A stretch of DNA of 64,000 bases from Pelagerythrobacter aerophilus. GTDB lineage: Bacteria > Pseudomonadota > Alphaproteobacteria > Sphingomonadales > Sphingomonadaceae. Location: NCBI RefSeq assembly GCF_003581645.1, contig NZ_QXFK01000019.1:558001-622000 (forward strand). Direction: 5' to 3'. The notes below the pieces were generated by a model that was not told where the DNA came from, made no database searches, and saw nothing but the letters and a program-made list of their open reading frames with translations. The translations under genes were made by a program, and so were the position numbers. This document shows, piece after piece, positions 36,246 to 47,724 of this stretch; position 1 is the first letter of the stretch, and each line of letters opens with the position of its first letter.

Positions 36246-38168
36246 TCAGGCCCGCGCCTCCGCCACGCCGGCGCTGTTGTGGCGTAGTGCCTTGAGCACC
36301 GTTTCGACGATATGCGGCGCGTTGAGCCGGGCTTCGTCGTACTGCTTTGCGGGATCGTTATGGTCCTGGAACATGTCGGGCAGGCGCATGGTGCGGACCT
36401 TGAGGCCGGCGTCGGTCAGCCCCTCGTCGCTGGCGAAGGTCAGGACGTGGGCGCCGAGGCCGCCGATGGCGGCTTCCTCGATCGTCACGACCACTTCGTG
36501 CGTACGCATGAGCTTCTCGATCAGCGCAGTGTCGAGCGGCTTGGCGAAGCGCATGTCGGCAACGGTGGTGGACAAGCCCTTGGCCTCGAGCTGATCGGCG
36601 GCCTTGAGCGCCTCGTGCAGACGCGTGCCGAGGCTGAGCAGCGCGATCTTGCTTCCTTCGCGGACAATGCGGCCCTTGCCGATCTCCAGCCTCTCCGGCG
36701 TCTCCGGCAGCGGCACGCCGACGCCCGCACCGCGCGGATAGCGAAAGGCGATGGGCCCCGCATCGTACTCGGCGGCGGTGTAGGTCATGTGGACCAGTTC
36801 GGCCTCGTCCGCCGCGGCCATGACGACGAAATTGGGCAGGCTGGCGAGATAGGTCACATCGAATGACCCGGCGTGCGTCGCCCCGTCCGCCCCGACCAGC
36901 CCTGCCCGGTCGATGGCGAAGCGCACCGGCAGATTCTGGATCGCGACGTCGTGGACGACCTGATCGTAGGCGCGCTGGAGGAAGGTCGAATAGATCGCCG
37001 CGAACGGCCGCATGCCCTGCGCGGCGAGTCCGGCGGCGAAGGTGACGCCGTGCTGCTCGGCAATGCCGACGTCGAACGCGCGCTCCGGATGCGCCTTGGC
37101 GAACCGGTCGACCCCGGTGCCGCTCGGCATGGCGGCGGTGATGGCGCAGATGCGCGGATCGGTTTCGGCGAGCTTCGCCAGCGTGTCGCCGAACACGTTC
37201 TGGTAATTCGGCGGACCGCCGCTCGACTTTTTCTGCTCGCCAGTGATGACGTCGAACTTGGCAACACCGTGGTACTTGTCGGCGCTGTCCTCGGCCGGGC
37301 CGTAGCCCTTGCCCTTCTTGGTCACGACGTGGACCAGGATCGGCCCCTGCTCGCTGTCGCGCACGTTCTCGAGGACGGGAATCAGGTGATCCAGGTCGTG
37401 CCCGTCGATCGGGCCGACGTAGTAGAAGCCGAGCTCCTCGAACAGCGTGCCGCCGGTGACCATGCCGCGGGTATATTCCTCGGCCTTCTCGAGCCCCGAG
37501 TGGACCCTGCGGCTGAGCTTCTTGGAAATGCGCGAGGCAAGGCTGCGCAGGCCGAGGTACTCGCTGGAAGAGACCATGCGCGCGAGATAGGCCGAGAGCC
37601 CGCCCACGGGCGGCGCGATCGACATGTCGTTGTCGTTGAGGATCACGATCAGCCGGTTGCCCGCCTGCTCGGCGTTGTTCATCGCCTCGTAGGCCATGCC
37701 CGCGCTCATCGCGCCGTCCCCGATTACCGCGATCGCCTTGCCCGGGCGGTCGTTCAGCTTGTTGGCCACGGCAAAGCCGAGACCGGCCGAGATCGAGGTC
37801 GAGGAATGGGCAGCGCCGAACGGATCGTATTCGCTCTCGCTGCGCTTGGTGAAGCCCGAGAGGCCGCCGCCCTGGCGCAGAGTGCGGATGCGGTCGCGCC
37901 GGCCGGTCAGGATCTTGTGCGGGTAGGCCTGGTGGCCGACATCCCAGATCAGCTTGTCGTCGGGCGTGTTGAAGACATAGTGAATCGCCACGGTCAGCTC
38001 GACCACGCCGAGGCCCGAGCCGAGATGCCCGCCGGTGCTGCCCACCGCGTCGATCATCTCCGTGCGCAGTTCGTCCGAGAGCTGGCGGAGCCGGCTCCTG
38101 TCGATTTGGCGGAGGTCCTGCGGCGTGGCGACGGTGTCGAGCAGAGGCGTGTCGGGGCGTTGACTCAT
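36246..38168 (-). CDS. dxs: 1-deoxy-D-xylulose-5-phosphate synthase
   Basis: First enzyme of the MEP isoprenoid route: condenses pyruvate and glyceraldehyde-3-phosphate using thiamine diphosphate. 640 aa, standard length. N-terminal [19 protein letters not shown], ThDP motif [20 protein letters not shown] ending in NDN, then the pyrimidine-binding domain with [18 protein letters not shown], and the transketolase C-terminal domain. Demand for quinones and carotenoids is expected. No riboswitch is seen upstream. Confidence 0.98.
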   Translation of the reverse strand: MSQRPDTPLLDTVATPQDLRQIDRSRLRQLSDELRTEMIDAVGSTGGHLGSGLGVVELTVAIHYVFNTPDDKLIWDVGHQAYPHKILTGRRDRIRTLRQGGGLSGFTKRSESEYDPFGAAHSSTSISAGLGFAVANKLNDRPGKAIAVIGDGAMSAGMAYEAMNNAEQAGNRLIVILNDNDMSIAPPVGGLSAYLARMVSSSEYLGLRSLASRISKKLSRRVHSGLEKAEEYTRGMVTGGTLFEELGFYYVGPIDGHDLDHLIPVLENVRDSEQGPILVHVVTKKGKGYGPAEDSADKYHGVAKFDVITGEQKKSSGGPPNYQNVFGDTLAKLAETDPRICAITAAMPSGTGVDRFAKAHPERAFDVGIAEQHGVTFAAGLAAQGMRPFAAIYSTFLQRAYDQVVHDVAIQNLPVRFAIDRAGLVGADGATHAGSFDVTYLASLPNFVVMAAADEAELVHMTYTAAEYDAGPIAFRYPRGAGVGVPLPETPERLEIGKGRIVREGSKIALLSLGTRLHEALKAADQLEAKGLSTTVADMRFAKPLDTALIEKLMRTHEVVVTIEEAAIGGLGAHVLTFASDEGLTDAGLKVRTMRLPDMFQDHNDPAKQYDEARLNAPHIVETVLKALRHNSAGVAEARA

Positions 38169-38226
38169 GGCAAAGCTTTACACGGGCGAAGCGTGACTGT
38201 CGATGAACGCGTGGTGGGGGCCGGCG

Positions 38227-38697
38227 TCAGCCCGCGCAGGTCTCGCACAGGCCGCGCACCTCGATGATCGGGCGGCGCGTCTGGAAGCGGCTGGCCTTCG
38301 CCACGCCGCGCACGCCGCCGGAGACGGTGTCGTCGTCGACGTGGGTCGCTTCCCCGCATTCGTCGCAGACGAGGAAGATGCAGTCATGCTCGCACCCCGG
38401 ATGGGTGTTGGCGAGATAGGCGTTGGCGCTTTCGACCCGCATGGCGAGATTGTTCGCCACGAACAGATCGAGGATGCGATAGACGCTGTTGGGCGCCACC
38501 CGCTTGCCGCGCGCCGCCGAGAGGTTGTCGGCTATATCGTAGGCGGAGGCGGGGCGTTCGTGGCGTGCGAGTTCCTCGAACACCGATTCGCGCATTCCGG
38601 TCCACTGCTCACCCGCTGCGACGAGCGCATCGCGTGCGGCGGCGACGAGGTCGCTACCGCTGTGTTCGTGGTGTGAATGGTTCTGCTTGGTCGCCAT
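38227..38697 (-). CDS. Fur-family metalloregulator (Zur-like)
   Basis: 156 aa. His-rich start (KQNHSHHEHSG) is followed by the Fur winged helix (ASAYDIADNLSAARGKRVAPNSVYRILDLF). The dimer domain has CxxC pairs CDEC and CETC for structural zinc, and HPGCEHD as likely sensing ligands. The order fits Zur better than Fur or PerR, but metal specificity cannot be proven here. Zinc-responsive MerC-domain genes are possible targets; one lies at 58922. Confidence 0.9.
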   Translation of the reverse strand: MATKQNHSHHEHSGSDLVAAARDALVAAGEQWTGMRESVFEELARHERPASAYDIADNLSAARGKRVAPNSVYRILDLFVANNLAMRVESANAYLANTHPGCEHDCIFLVCDECGEATHVDDDTVSGGVRGVAKASRFQTRRPIIEVRGLCETCAG

Positions 38698-38788
38698 GCT
38701 CGGGATATAGCGATTGCACGGCCTGCGCGCCACTCCGTCGCGGCGAGAACACTTCCTGGGGATCGAACGCGGCGAGAGCTCCGACGCG

Positions 38789-38926
38789 TCAGTTCAGGAC
38801 GGCGGCCTCGGCCTGCGGCAGGACAGCGCCGACGATGTCGGGGGATGCCTGCAAGGCGACGATCACGGCGCCCGCGGCGAAGCCGATGGCGAAATTGCGG
38901 AAGAGATCGGTCTTGAACAGGTTCAT
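38789..38926 (-). CDS. small single-pass membrane protein (45 aa)
   Basis: MNLFKTDLFRNFAIGFAAGA starts the ORF; one TM-like segment (AIGFAAGAVIVALQ) and a short hydrophobic-acidic tail. Positive-inside N-terminus. AAGACGAAG precedes the ATG. Missed by length-based ORF calls. It lies between the Fur-family gene and purH with about 130 nt of space upstream. Function unknown; amphipathic layout looks protein-like rather than random. Confidence 0.6.
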   Translation of the reverse strand: MNLFKTDLFRNFAIGFAAGAVIVALQASPDIVGAVLPQAEAAVLN

Positions 38927-39024
38927 CGGCTTCGTCTTTTTCAGCGGTAGGTCTTGCTGCGCGGTTTAGCAGGCCGCGCTTGCGGCTGACTGAACATGGT
39001 GTTCGGGATCGGTTTACGAAAGGG

Positions 39025-39045
39025 GCGGCCGCGGTGGGCCGCGCC
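39025..39045 (-). terminator. weak terminator-like hairpin after purH
   Basis: On the minus strand GCGGCC and GGCCGC can pair and are followed by CCCCTTTCG. It lies about 20 nt past the purH stop. The stem is short and the T-run weak. Confidence 0.3.
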
Positions 39046-39062
39046 AACTTTGCGTTTACAGC

Positions 39063-40652
<1,590 letters not shown>

Positions 40653-40659
40653 TTGAATT

Positions 40660-42537
40660 CTATCCCATCTTCTTGAGCAGCCAGGAGAAACTTCCCCCGC
40701 TGCGCGACGTCATCCCTTGAATGACCAGTTGTTCGATCGGGTGGGGCTTGCCCAGTCCGTCGATCCACAGACTTTCCTCGATCGCCAGGTCGCCCGCCCC
40801 GTCGCCCTGCGGCAGGCGGAACTGCCAATAGCTGCCGTCGGGCAGCGCGAGACCGACTCCCTTGCCGTCTTCCGACAGGCGCGCCTCGATCCCGGGGCCG
40901 AGGTGGAAGCGAATCGCGAAGGCGATCTTGCCGCGCTTGCCATTCTTGCCCGCGGGCAGCAACACGTCCTCGCCCCGCAGCTCGTGGCCGTTGTCGCGCA
41001 GGATCAGTATGCGGCGGTGCAGGAGACCGTAGCGGGGGGCGTAACCATCGTGGCTCGCCTCGATCCGTGTCGCGCTGCCGCCGTTGAGGTCGAGCGTGCG
41101 GCGGTCGACCTCGACTTCGTTGACCCCGCTGCCGAGTTTGCCGCCGAGCAGCACGGCGGTCGAGTTCGCCTCGTCGAGCACCAGGGTCGAGTGCGCGGCG
41201 GTTGCGCGCAGGCCCTGCTCGATCCGCACCGGCACCTGCCCGCCGGCAAAGGCTGCACCGCCGCAGTTGACGATAAGGCGCTGTCCGTCGACCGAGAACT
41301 CGAACGCCAGCGTCGAGGCGCAGCCGGCACGGGCGTGACGCGGCAGTGCCGGGGGCGCGGTGTCGACGATCAGGACCGACTTGTGCGCGGCGACCCGCTG
41401 ATAGCCCCACTGGCGCGGTTCCTTGAGCGGCCGCGTGCGCACGCGGCTCGCCTCGACCAGGGCAGCCACGCGATCGGCGCCGACTGCGCCCGCGCCCTGC
41501 CAGTTGCCGAGCCCGCCGTCGCCGTGCAGCAGCGAGAGCAGCGGCGGCACGAGCAGTTGCAGCATCGTCTCGAGCACTTGCGGGGGATTGCGCTTCACCG
41601 CCTCGTAGCAGGCGCGCAGGTCCACCAGCGCGGCGATCGCGTCCATCTGCGCCAGCGGGCTGCGCGAGAGGACGCCGCCATCCTCCGCCACCAGTTCGCC
41701 GAGCGCGCGCGCCAGTCCGGCTTCGGCATAGAGCCGGCGTGGCTTGCCGTCGGGCATCAACAGCCCGGCAGCGGCGAGCGCGGTCCAGCCGGCCACGGCG
41801 CCGGGCCCGTCCTCCGCCTTGCCGACTTTGCGGTCCAGCCAGCGCGCGGTCTCCGCGATCGCCGCGAGCGTCTGCCCGCGAAGCTGCGTCCCTTCGCCGG
41901 ACAGGATCAGCGGCGCGAAGACGAGCCAGTTGCGCAGGCGGTTGCCGACGTGCTCGACCTGCCAAGCCGCTCCCTTGCCGGGCGCGGGGTTGGCTTCAAG
42001 CCAGGCGCGCAGCAGGCGCTCCGCCGTGGCGAGGCATTGTTCGCGCGGCGCGCTGGCGGCGAGATCGCGCAGCCAGCCGAAGCCGTGCACGGTCCGCTCG
42101 AACGGCGGCGTCAGCCGTGCGACCGAATCGAATTCCATCTGCGCGATCGGCGCCTTGACCCCGTAGATCAGGAAATGCCCGGCGCGCAGCGCGACGCCGG
42201 CTGCGCGGTCGCCTACGTATGGGCTCTCGACCGTACCGAGCAGGCGCGGCCTGGCCGGCTTGGCAAAGGGCGCGGTAAGCGTCGATCCCGAGATGCCCAT
42301 GCTGTATGCGAGACGGATCAGCCGCTCGCCCGCTCCGAGCCGGGGCGGCGCGAGATCGGAAAGGGCCAGCGAGCGGCTGGGTTCGAGCACTTCGCGCCTG
42401 TCTCTCTCGTGCCTGGTCTTCTCGCGCCGGACCAGGTCGTCGCCCGTATCCGCGTGCAGCGGCAGAGCGGGCTCCGCCCAGTCGCGGTCGTCGGCATCGC
42501 GGGCGCCTCTATCGGCGAGCGGCGCCACGCGGTCCAT
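40660..42537 (-). CDS. heparinase II/III family protein
   Basis: 625 aa: an alpha/alpha-toroid N-terminal half (helical, with [31 protein letters not shown] and [15 protein letters not shown]) and a beta-sandwich C-terminal heparinase II/III domain ([37 protein letters not shown]). Polysaccharide lyase-like fold, but no signal peptide is seen and the substrate is unknown. The ATG shares one base with the rpe stop (TGATG). The rpe-heparinase-purH order is one I believe is common in alphaproteobacteria. Confidence 0.9.
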   Translation of the reverse strand: MDRVAPLADRGARDADDRDWAEPALPLHADTGDDLVRREKTRHERDRREVLEPSRSLALSDLAPPRLGAGERLIRLAYSMGISGSTLTAPFAKPARPRLLGTVESPYVGDRAAGVALRAGHFLIYGVKAPIAQMEFDSVARLTPPFERTVHGFGWLRDLAASAPREQCLATAERLLRAWLEANPAPGKGAAWQVEHVGNRLRNWLVFAPLILSGEGTQLRGQTLAAIAETARWLDRKVGKAEDGPGAVAGWTALAAAGLLMPDGKPRRLYAEAGLARALGELVAEDGGVLSRSPLAQMDAIAALVDLRACYEAVKRNPPQVLETMLQLLVPPLLSLLHGDGGLGNWQGAGAVGADRVAALVEASRVRTRPLKEPRQWGYQRVAAHKSVLIVDTAPPALPRHARAGCASTLAFEFSVDGQRLIVNCGGAAFAGGQVPVRIEQGLRATAAHSTLVLDEANSTAVLLGGKLGSGVNEVEVDRRTLDLNGGSATRIEASHDGYAPRYGLLHRRILILRDNGHELRGEDVLLPAGKNGKRGKIAFAIRFHLGPGIEARLSEDGKGVGLALPDGSYWQFRLPQGDGAGDLAIEESLWIDGLGKPHPIEQLVIQGMTSRSGGSFSWLLKKMG

Positions 42538-43199
42538 CAGCCTTCCCCCCTCAGGGCGGCGATATTCGCGGCATAGCGCCCCGGCCCGCCCTTGAACGTG
42601 GCGGAGCCGGCGACGAGCACGTCGGCCCCGGCGGCGACGCAAAGCCGCGCGGTCTCCTCGTTGACGCCGCCGTCGACCTCGAGCCGGATGTCGCGCCCGC
42701 TCGCCTCGATCATGCGGCGGATCGCCTCGGTCTTGCGCAACTGGCTGTCGATGAAGCTCTGCCCGCCGAAACCGGGATTGACGCTCATCACCAGCACGAG
42801 GTCGGCGAGGTCGAGCAGATATTCGAGCGCCTCGGGCGGGGTGCCGGGATTGAGCACGACGCCGGCCTTCTTGCCCAGCGCCCGGATCGCCTGCAGCGTA
42901 CGGTGCACGTGCGGGCCGGCCTCGGGATGAACGGTGATGATATCGGCCCCGGCGTCAGCGAACGCCTCCAGATAGGCGTCGACCGGGCTGATCATCAGAT
43001 GGACATCGAAGGGCTTGTCGGTATGCGGGCGCAGCGCCTTCACCACCGCCGGGCCGATGGTAATGTTGGGCACGTAGTGCCCGTCCATCACATCGATATG
43101 AATCCAGTCCGCCCCGGCTGCGTCGATCGCGCGCACTTCCTCACCCAGACGAGCGAAGTCGGCGGACAGGATGGAGGGAGAAATAAGCGGCGCGGCCAT
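42537..43199 (-). CDS. rpe: ribulose-phosphate 3-epimerase
   Basis: Interconverts ribulose-5-phosphate and xylulose-5-phosphate in the pentose phosphate pathway. 220-aa TIM barrel with [53 protein letters not shown] and LEVDGGVN, covering the metal ligands (H, D, H, D). The chosen ATG (43197-43199) starts [11 protein letters not shown]. First gene of the operon ending with purH. Confidence 0.97.
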   Translation of the reverse strand: MAAPLISPSILSADFARLGEEVRAIDAAGADWIHIDVMDGHYVPNITIGPAVVKALRPHTDKPFDVHLMISPVDAYLEAFADAGADIITVHPEAGPHVHRTLQAIRALGKKAGVVLNPGTPPEALEYLLDLADLVLVMSVNPGFGGQSFIDSQLRKTEAIRRMIEASGRDIRLEVDGGVNEETARLCVAAGADVLVAGSATFKGGPGRYAANIAALRGEG

Positions 43200-43462
43200 G
43201 GTCGATCGCATTGCAAACGGCGGGAAACTCCGCCTAGATCGCGAGTGGAATCACGACAAGCGCACACCGCCACCTTTTCCACATAGTGTGCACCAGGCGA
43301 GTCGTTCCGACGATGAATGGTTGTCCGGCGGCGAATTCAGCACCAATTAAGGCCGCCCGCCGCAGATGCAGGGCCAAGACAGGGGGCCGGCCATCGCCGT
43401 ACCCCGGCGGCATGGATTGCCGCTCGACCTCCCCTCCCAGCAACGATGGACCGCACCAGACG

Positions 43463-43960
43463 ATGACTCTCAGGAAAACCCTCGGAATTGCCGCCGGCGC
43501 GATGCTCACGGCCGGCCTGCTGGCGACCGCGCCGGCGCAGGCCTATCAGCAGAAGATCTCCAACGACCTCGGCCGGTGCAGCGCCGGCAGCGGTCCGGCC
43601 GTCAAGGTGACGGTCAGGGGCGTGAAAGCCTCCCGCGGCACGATCCGCGTGCAGACCTATCGCGGCACCAGTTCCGAATGGCTCAAGAAGGGCAAGTGGC
43701 TCCACCGCGTGGAAGCCCCGGCGCAGCGCGGCACGATGACGTTCTGCCTGCCCGTGCCCGCCGCGGGCACGTATGCCGTGGCAGTGCGCCACGACCTCAA
43801 CGGCAACGGCGACACCGACCTGCGCGAAGATGGCGGCGGCATGTCGAACGACCCGAGCATCAACATCTTCAACCTCGGCAAGCCGAGCTACACGAAGACG
43901 GCATTCCCGGTCGGCGACGATGTGAAGTCGATCACGATCAACATGAAATACTGGGGCTGA
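43463..43960 (+). CDS. DUF2141 exported protein
   Basis: 165 aa with signal peptide (LLATAPAQAYQQ) and a DUF2141 beta-sandwich: VKVTVRGVKASRGTIRVQ, VPAAGTYAVAVRHDLNGNGD and GMSNDPSINIF. Secreted, function unknown; DUF2141 proteins are periplasmic or extracellular. The upstream gap 43200-43462 shows no other gene. The last 23 nt overlap the convergent hypothetical gene. Confidence 0.88.
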   Translation: MTLRKTLGIAAGAMLTAGLLATAPAQAYQQKISNDLGRCSAGSGPAVKVTVRGVKASRGTIRVQTYRGTSSEWLKKGKWLHRVEAPAQRGTMTFCLPVPAAGTYAVAVRHDLNGNGDTDLREDGGGMSNDPSINIFNLGKPSYTKTAFPVGDDVKSITINMKYWG

Positions 43961-44576
43961 CGCCGCACGGCGCGTCGAGCAGCGCCCGCCATTCGGGCGA
44001 GTTGTCACCGCCGCGCGTGGCCCGGTCGATCCGCGACAGGAATTCCGTTGCCGACGGGCCTGCGTGGGCCGGGCCCGCGCCGGCAAAGAGGATGCGCCGC
44101 ACGAGGCGACACTCGGCGCCGGTGATGCGGGGCGTGCCCGGCCGCGCGCTAACCCGCGTCGGTCCCGTGCCGGTCAGCACCGCCGCCTCGATCGCTTCCA
44201 GTGCGTAACGGCGTAGCGCCTCGGGCACCCGTTCCGCGCGCTCGATAACGCGCACGAGCAGTTCGAGTTCGGCCATCGTCGCCATGCCGCCCAGAGCGTC
44301 GAGCGCATCGGTCAGCCAGCTCGCGGTGTCCTCGCTGCAATGGTCGCGCGCGCCGCTGCCGTCGAGCAGATAGGCGCTCAGCGCCTCCACGAAGAAGTCG
44401 GTCCACGCGCCGCTCGGCCGCGACAGGGTGCGGTTGAGCGCGAGGATTTCCTCGGCTTCCTCGCGGCCGATCCGGCCCGCGTCCCATTCGAGCTGTCGCA
44501 GCGCAAGCAAGTGCGGAGCGGAGATCTCGCCGTCCGCCGCAGTGGCGTGTGCGATATCGGCGAACTGGATGGTCAT
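43938..44576 (-). CDS. unrecognised acidic helical protein
   Basis: 212 aa from ATG 44576, which has an AGGAGGGCGAGG ribosome site. Mostly helical, with two similar-looking halves: one around ISAPHLLALRQLEWD / IGREEAEEILALNRTL, another near ITGAECRLVRRILFAG / ATEFLSRIDRAT. This suggests an internal duplication of a helical module that may bind a metal or partner. No signal peptide or catalytic motif. A CtrA-like motif with a TTAACCAT half-site lies 48 nt upstream. I do not recognise the family. Confidence 0.75.
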   Translation of the reverse strand: MTIQFADIAHATAADGEISAPHLLALRQLEWDAGRIGREEAEEILALNRTLSRPSGAWTDFFVEALSAYLLDGSGARDHCSEDTASWLTDALDALGGMATMAELELLVRVIERAERVPEALRRYALEAIEAAVLTGTGPTRVSARPGTPRITGAECRLVRRILFAGAGPAHAGPSATEFLSRIDRATRGGDNSPEWRALLDAPCGVSPSISC

Positions 44577-44623
44577 GGCCTCGCCCTCCTGCCGGTTCAG
44601 TGGCGAGTTTCCGGCTCCAATGG

Positions 44624-44638
44624 TTAAGAGCGGGTTAC
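44624..44638 (-). promoter_or_regulatory. CtrA-box-like motif TTAA-N7-TTAC
   Basis: Plus strand TTAA (44624-44627), 7 nt, TTAC (44635-44638). On the minus strand this includes the half-site TTAACCAT, pointing at the gene at 43938..44576. Confidence 0.4.
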
Positions 44639-44658
44639 GATCCGGCTCGGCCTGCCGC

Positions 44659-45096
44659 TCATCTGCGGCGTAGTGCCGCAACGCACGCCGCGCGGTCGAC
44701 GTCGAGCCCATCGGAGGAACGCCGGGCGTCGACATAGGTCGCCGTCGGTTCGGCATCGGGCCGCGGCGGGTAGAGATAGATGTCGAGCACGCACGCCTCA
44801 CCGCTGTACTGCAGTTTGCGCGCGTCGCCTTCCCGCACGTCCAGCCGCGCGGTGCCGAAAGTGCGCTGAAGCGCCTCCGCATCGGCGCCGATCACACCTT
44901 CCAGCCCGGGCATGTTCATCACACGCGGCACGCGGAAATCCGCGGCGCGCTGGGGCGGCGCAGGCCGTGTGGGTGGCGGAGCCGAGGGGTGCGCGGACGG
45001 CGGCGCGGCGCCTCCCGGCGCAGGGGCTGCGGGAATGGCGGAGACGCACGCGCCGAGCAGCGGCAGCAGTGCGAGAGCGAGTATTCTATGCTGCAA
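44659..45096 (-). CDS. proline-rich putative lipoprotein
   Basis: 145 aa starting TTG (45094-45096) behind a strong AAGGAAGGG ribosome site. Lipoprotein signal MQHRILALALLPLLGAC, then a Pro/Ala-rich linker of about 40 residues and a small globular C-terminal part (VMNMPGLEGVIGADAEALQ, CVLDIYLYPP). Envelope protein; function unknown, typical of Sphingomonadales. It overlaps the EI24 gene by 11 nt. Confidence 0.8.
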   Translation of the reverse strand: MQHRILALALLPLLGACVSAIPAAPAPGGAAPPSAHPSAPPPTRPAPPQRAADFRVPRVMNMPGLEGVIGADAEALQRTFGTARLDVREGDARKLQYSGEACVLDIYLYPPRPDAEPTATYVDARRSSDGLDVDRAACVAALRRR

Positions 45097-45778
45097 TGGA
45101 CCCTTCCTTGCGGCGATGGACGAGATGGACGGCCGCGGCCGCGCCGATCACCGGCGCGAGCAGATTGACGAACGGAACGGCGAGCAGGCCCGCGACCACG
45201 CCGCCGAGCAGGAACCGTTCGGCGCCTCCGATCGGCGGCGCGCTTCCGTGCGCGTGGCGATGCCGCGCCCAGGCGAGATCCTGCAGTTCGCGCCCCAGAA
45301 GCCAGGCATTGACCGCCCAGAACAGAACAGCGGGGCCGATTGCGGTAAACAACAGCGGGATGGCGACTACCAGCGCCACGAGATTGGCGAGCACGGCGCG
45401 CAGCGTGGCCCGCGCGCCCATCCCCAGCTCCTCGCGCCAGTTCGGATCGCGGGCGCTCGCACGCGCCTGCGGATAGTGTTTCAGTTCCACCGCCTGGACC
45501 ACGTCGTCGGCGAAGAACTGCAGCACCGCCAGTGCGACGATGCGGAACAGCAGCCAGCCTCCGACCAGCATCAGGACTAGCCCTATCAGTGCGCCGATCT
45601 CGTCGCTGCCGGCGATTTCCCACCGCGCGAGCAGCGCTTCGATCCCGGTCGCCGCGCCGATCCCCAGCGCAAGGAAGATCGCCAGCGTCACCGCGACCGA
45701 CTTCGCCAGCACGCGCAGGATAGCGGGATCGGTCAACTGACCGGCCGCGCGGCCCAGGGCTGAGGGAAGCGAAAGCAT
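45086..45778 (-). CDS. EI24 domain (CysZ-like) membrane protein
   Basis: 230-aa integral membrane protein with about five hydrophobic segments (VAVTLAIFLALGIGAA, IGLVLMLVGGWLLFRIV, LVALVVAIPLLFTAIGP, GGVVAGLLAVPFVNLLAPV) and the EI24-family region AVNAWLLGRELQDLAWARHR. CysZ relatives transport sulfate; other members have no known role. Co-directional with, and overlapping, the lipoprotein gene. Confidence 0.88.
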   Translation of the reverse strand: MLSLPSALGRAAGQLTDPAILRVLAKSVAVTLAIFLALGIGAATGIEALLARWEIAGSDEIGALIGLVLMLVGGWLLFRIVALAVLQFFADDVVQAVELKHYPQARASARDPNWREELGMGARATLRAVLANLVALVVAIPLLFTAIGPAVLFWAVNAWLLGRELQDLAWARHRHAHGSAPPIGGAERFLLGGVVAGLLAVPFVNLLAPVIGAAAAVHLVHRRKEGSIAA

Positions 45779-45884
45779 CGCGCGAGGAATGGGCCGGGCC
45801 GACCGGCCAAGTCAATCGCAAAGCCTTGGCGCGCGGGCTGCCAGCGGCTAGGCGCGGCGCTTTCCCGGACAATCAGGATTCGCC

Positions 45885-46895
45885 GTGACTCAGAATACGC
45901 CCGAACCGCGCTACGACGTAATCGCCATCGGCAATGCCATTGTCGATGTCATGGCTCCATGCAGCGAGGAGCTGATCGACGAGCTCGGGCTCAGCAAGGG
46001 CGGCATGACCCTGGTCGACACCGCCCGCGCGCAGGAGCTCTACGATGCGATGGGGCCGGCGCGGGAAATCTCGGGCGGATCGGCGGCCAATACGCTCGCG
46101 GGCCTGTCCGCGCTCGGCGCCCAGTGTGCCTTTATCGGCCAGGTTGCGGACGATCAGCTCGGCGAGGTCTTCGCGCACGACATCCGCGCAGTCGGGATCG
46201 ATTTCGACACGCCGCCGCGCCGGGGCGATCCGCCCACGGCGCGCTGCCTGATCTTCGTCACGCCCGACGCGCAGCGCACGATGAACACCTTCCTCGGTGC
46301 AAGCCAGTACCTGCCGCCGGCCACGCTCGATGCCGAAGCCGTCGCAGCGGCGAAGATCCTCTACCTCGAAGGCTACCTGTGGGATCCGGAGGAGCCGCGC
46401 GCGGCGATGCGCCGTGCGATCGAGGCGGCCCGCGCCGCCGGGCGCAAGGTCGCCTTCACGCTGTCCGAAGTCTTCGTCATCGAGCGCCACGGCGACGATT
46501 TCCGTGCGCTGATCGACGACGGGCTGATCGACATCCTGTTCGCCAACCACCTCGAACTCGCCGCACTGACCGGCGAGAACGAGCTGGAGGCGGGCCTGGC
46601 CGCGCTCAAGGACAAAGTGCCGACCTTGGTCGTCACATGCAGCGCGGACGGTGCGACCGCCCTTTCGGGCGGCGAGCGGGCACGCGTTTCCGCGGAGCCG
46701 ATCGACCAGGTGGTCGATACGACCGGCGCGGGCGATCTCTTCGCCGCGGGCTTCCTCTATGGCCACGTGAACGGCGAACCGCTCGCGACCTGCCTGCGCC
46801 GGGGCGCGATCGCCGCGGCCGAAGTGATCAGCCACTACGGCGCGCGGCCGGAGGCGGACCTGCAGAAGCTGATGGACGAACGGCTGACCGGCTGA
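45885..46895 (+). CDS. adenosine kinase / PfkB-family sugar kinase
   Basis: 336 aa of the ribokinase-like PfkB family. N-terminal YDVIAIGNAIVDV, glycine pair region ISGGSAANTLAGLSALG, and PfkB signature VVDTTGAGDLFAAGFL with the catalytic Asp and anion hole. The group in alphaproteobacteria is annotated as adenosine kinase, phosphorylating adenosine to AMP. GTG start at 45885. Single gene, convergent to the LytTR pair. Confidence 0.93.
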   Translation: MTQNTPEPRYDVIAIGNAIVDVMAPCSEELIDELGLSKGGMTLVDTARAQELYDAMGPAREISGGSAANTLAGLSALGAQCAFIGQVADDQLGEVFAHDIRAVGIDFDTPPRRGDPPTARCLIFVTPDAQRTMNTFLGASQYLPPATLDAEAVAAAKILYLEGYLWDPEEPRAAMRRAIEAARAAGRKVAFTLSEVFVIERHGDDFRALIDDGLIDILFANHLELAALTGENELEAGLAALKDKVPTLVVTCSADGATALSGGERARVSAEPIDQVVDTTGAGDLFAAGFLYGHVNGEPLATCLRRGAIAAAEVISHYGARPEADLQKLMDERLTG

Positions 46896-46926
46896 CCCCA
46901 GGCGCTGCCCCGGCTTCCCTTCCGGA

Positions 46927-47724
46927 TCAGTGCACGAAGCGCGCGACCACATCGCGGTAGCTGCGGCTGACCTTCACTTCCGCGCCGCTGTCGAGCACCA
47001 GGAAGCACTCGCCGTTGGTGTGCGGCCGCACCTGACGGACCTGGTCGAGATTGACGATGGTCGAGCGGTGTACGCGCTGGAACTTGCGCGGGTCGAGCCG
47101 GCGTTCGAGATCCTTCATCGTCTCGCGCAGGATCAGCGAGTTGTCGCCGGTGTAGATGCACATGTAGTCGCCCGCGGCCTCGATATGCTCGATCGACCCG
47201 ACTTCGACGCGGAAGATCTGCCCGCGATCCTTGATGTTGATCAGCTTCTCGAACCGGTCGCTCGACTCGCTCTCGCTTTCGGCGAATTCCTCGGCCGCAT
47301 CGGGCGCCACTTCGCTCAACACGTTGAGCAGCTTTTCCGCATCTTCGGCGGAGCGCTTCTCCGCCAGGCGCTGGCGCACGCGCTCGATCGTGTCGGCGAG
47401 CTTGTCCGGGTCGACCGGCTTCATCAGGTAATTGACCGCATTCGCCTCGAACGCGCGGATGGCGTGTTCCTGGAACGCGGTGACGAAGACGAACAACGGC
47501 GGCTCGATCTCCATCACGCCCTTGACCACCGAAAACCCGTCGAAGCCCGGCATCTGGATATCGAGGAAGACCAGATCGGGTTTCTCGGTCTTGATCTTGC
47601 GGATCGCCTCGCGCCCGTTGGCGCAAGTCTCGATCACTTCGACGTCCTCGAAGGCTTCGAGGCGGACCTGGAGGCCCTGAATGGCGAGTTTCTCGTCGTC
47701 GACGATGATGGTGCGGATGGTCAT
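46927..47724 (-). CDS. LytTR-family response regulator
   Basis: 265 aa. Receiver domain 1-120 with DD9-10, phosphoacceptor Asp55 in VFLDIQMPG, and Lys in YLMKPVD; a helical linker; then a LytTR DNA-binding domain from about 165 (IFRVEVGSIEHIEAAGDYMC, RRLDPRKFQRVHRSTIVNL, VKVSRSYRDVV). The ATG overlaps the stop of the sensor kinase gene, marking a two-component pair. Target genes unknown. Confidence 0.95.
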   Translation of the reverse strand: MTIRTIIVDDEKLAIQGLQVRLEAFEDVEVIETCANGREAIRKIKTEKPDLVFLDIQMPGFDGFSVVKGVMEIEPPLFVFVTAFQEHAIRAFEANAVNYLMKPVDPDKLADTIERVRQRLAEKRSAEDAEKLLNVLSEVAPDAAEEFAESESESSDRFEKLINIKDRGQIFRVEVGSIEHIEAAGDYMCIYTGDNSLILRETMKDLERRLDPRKFQRVHRSTIVNLDQVRQVRPHTNGECFLVLDSGAEVKVSRSYRDVVARFVH

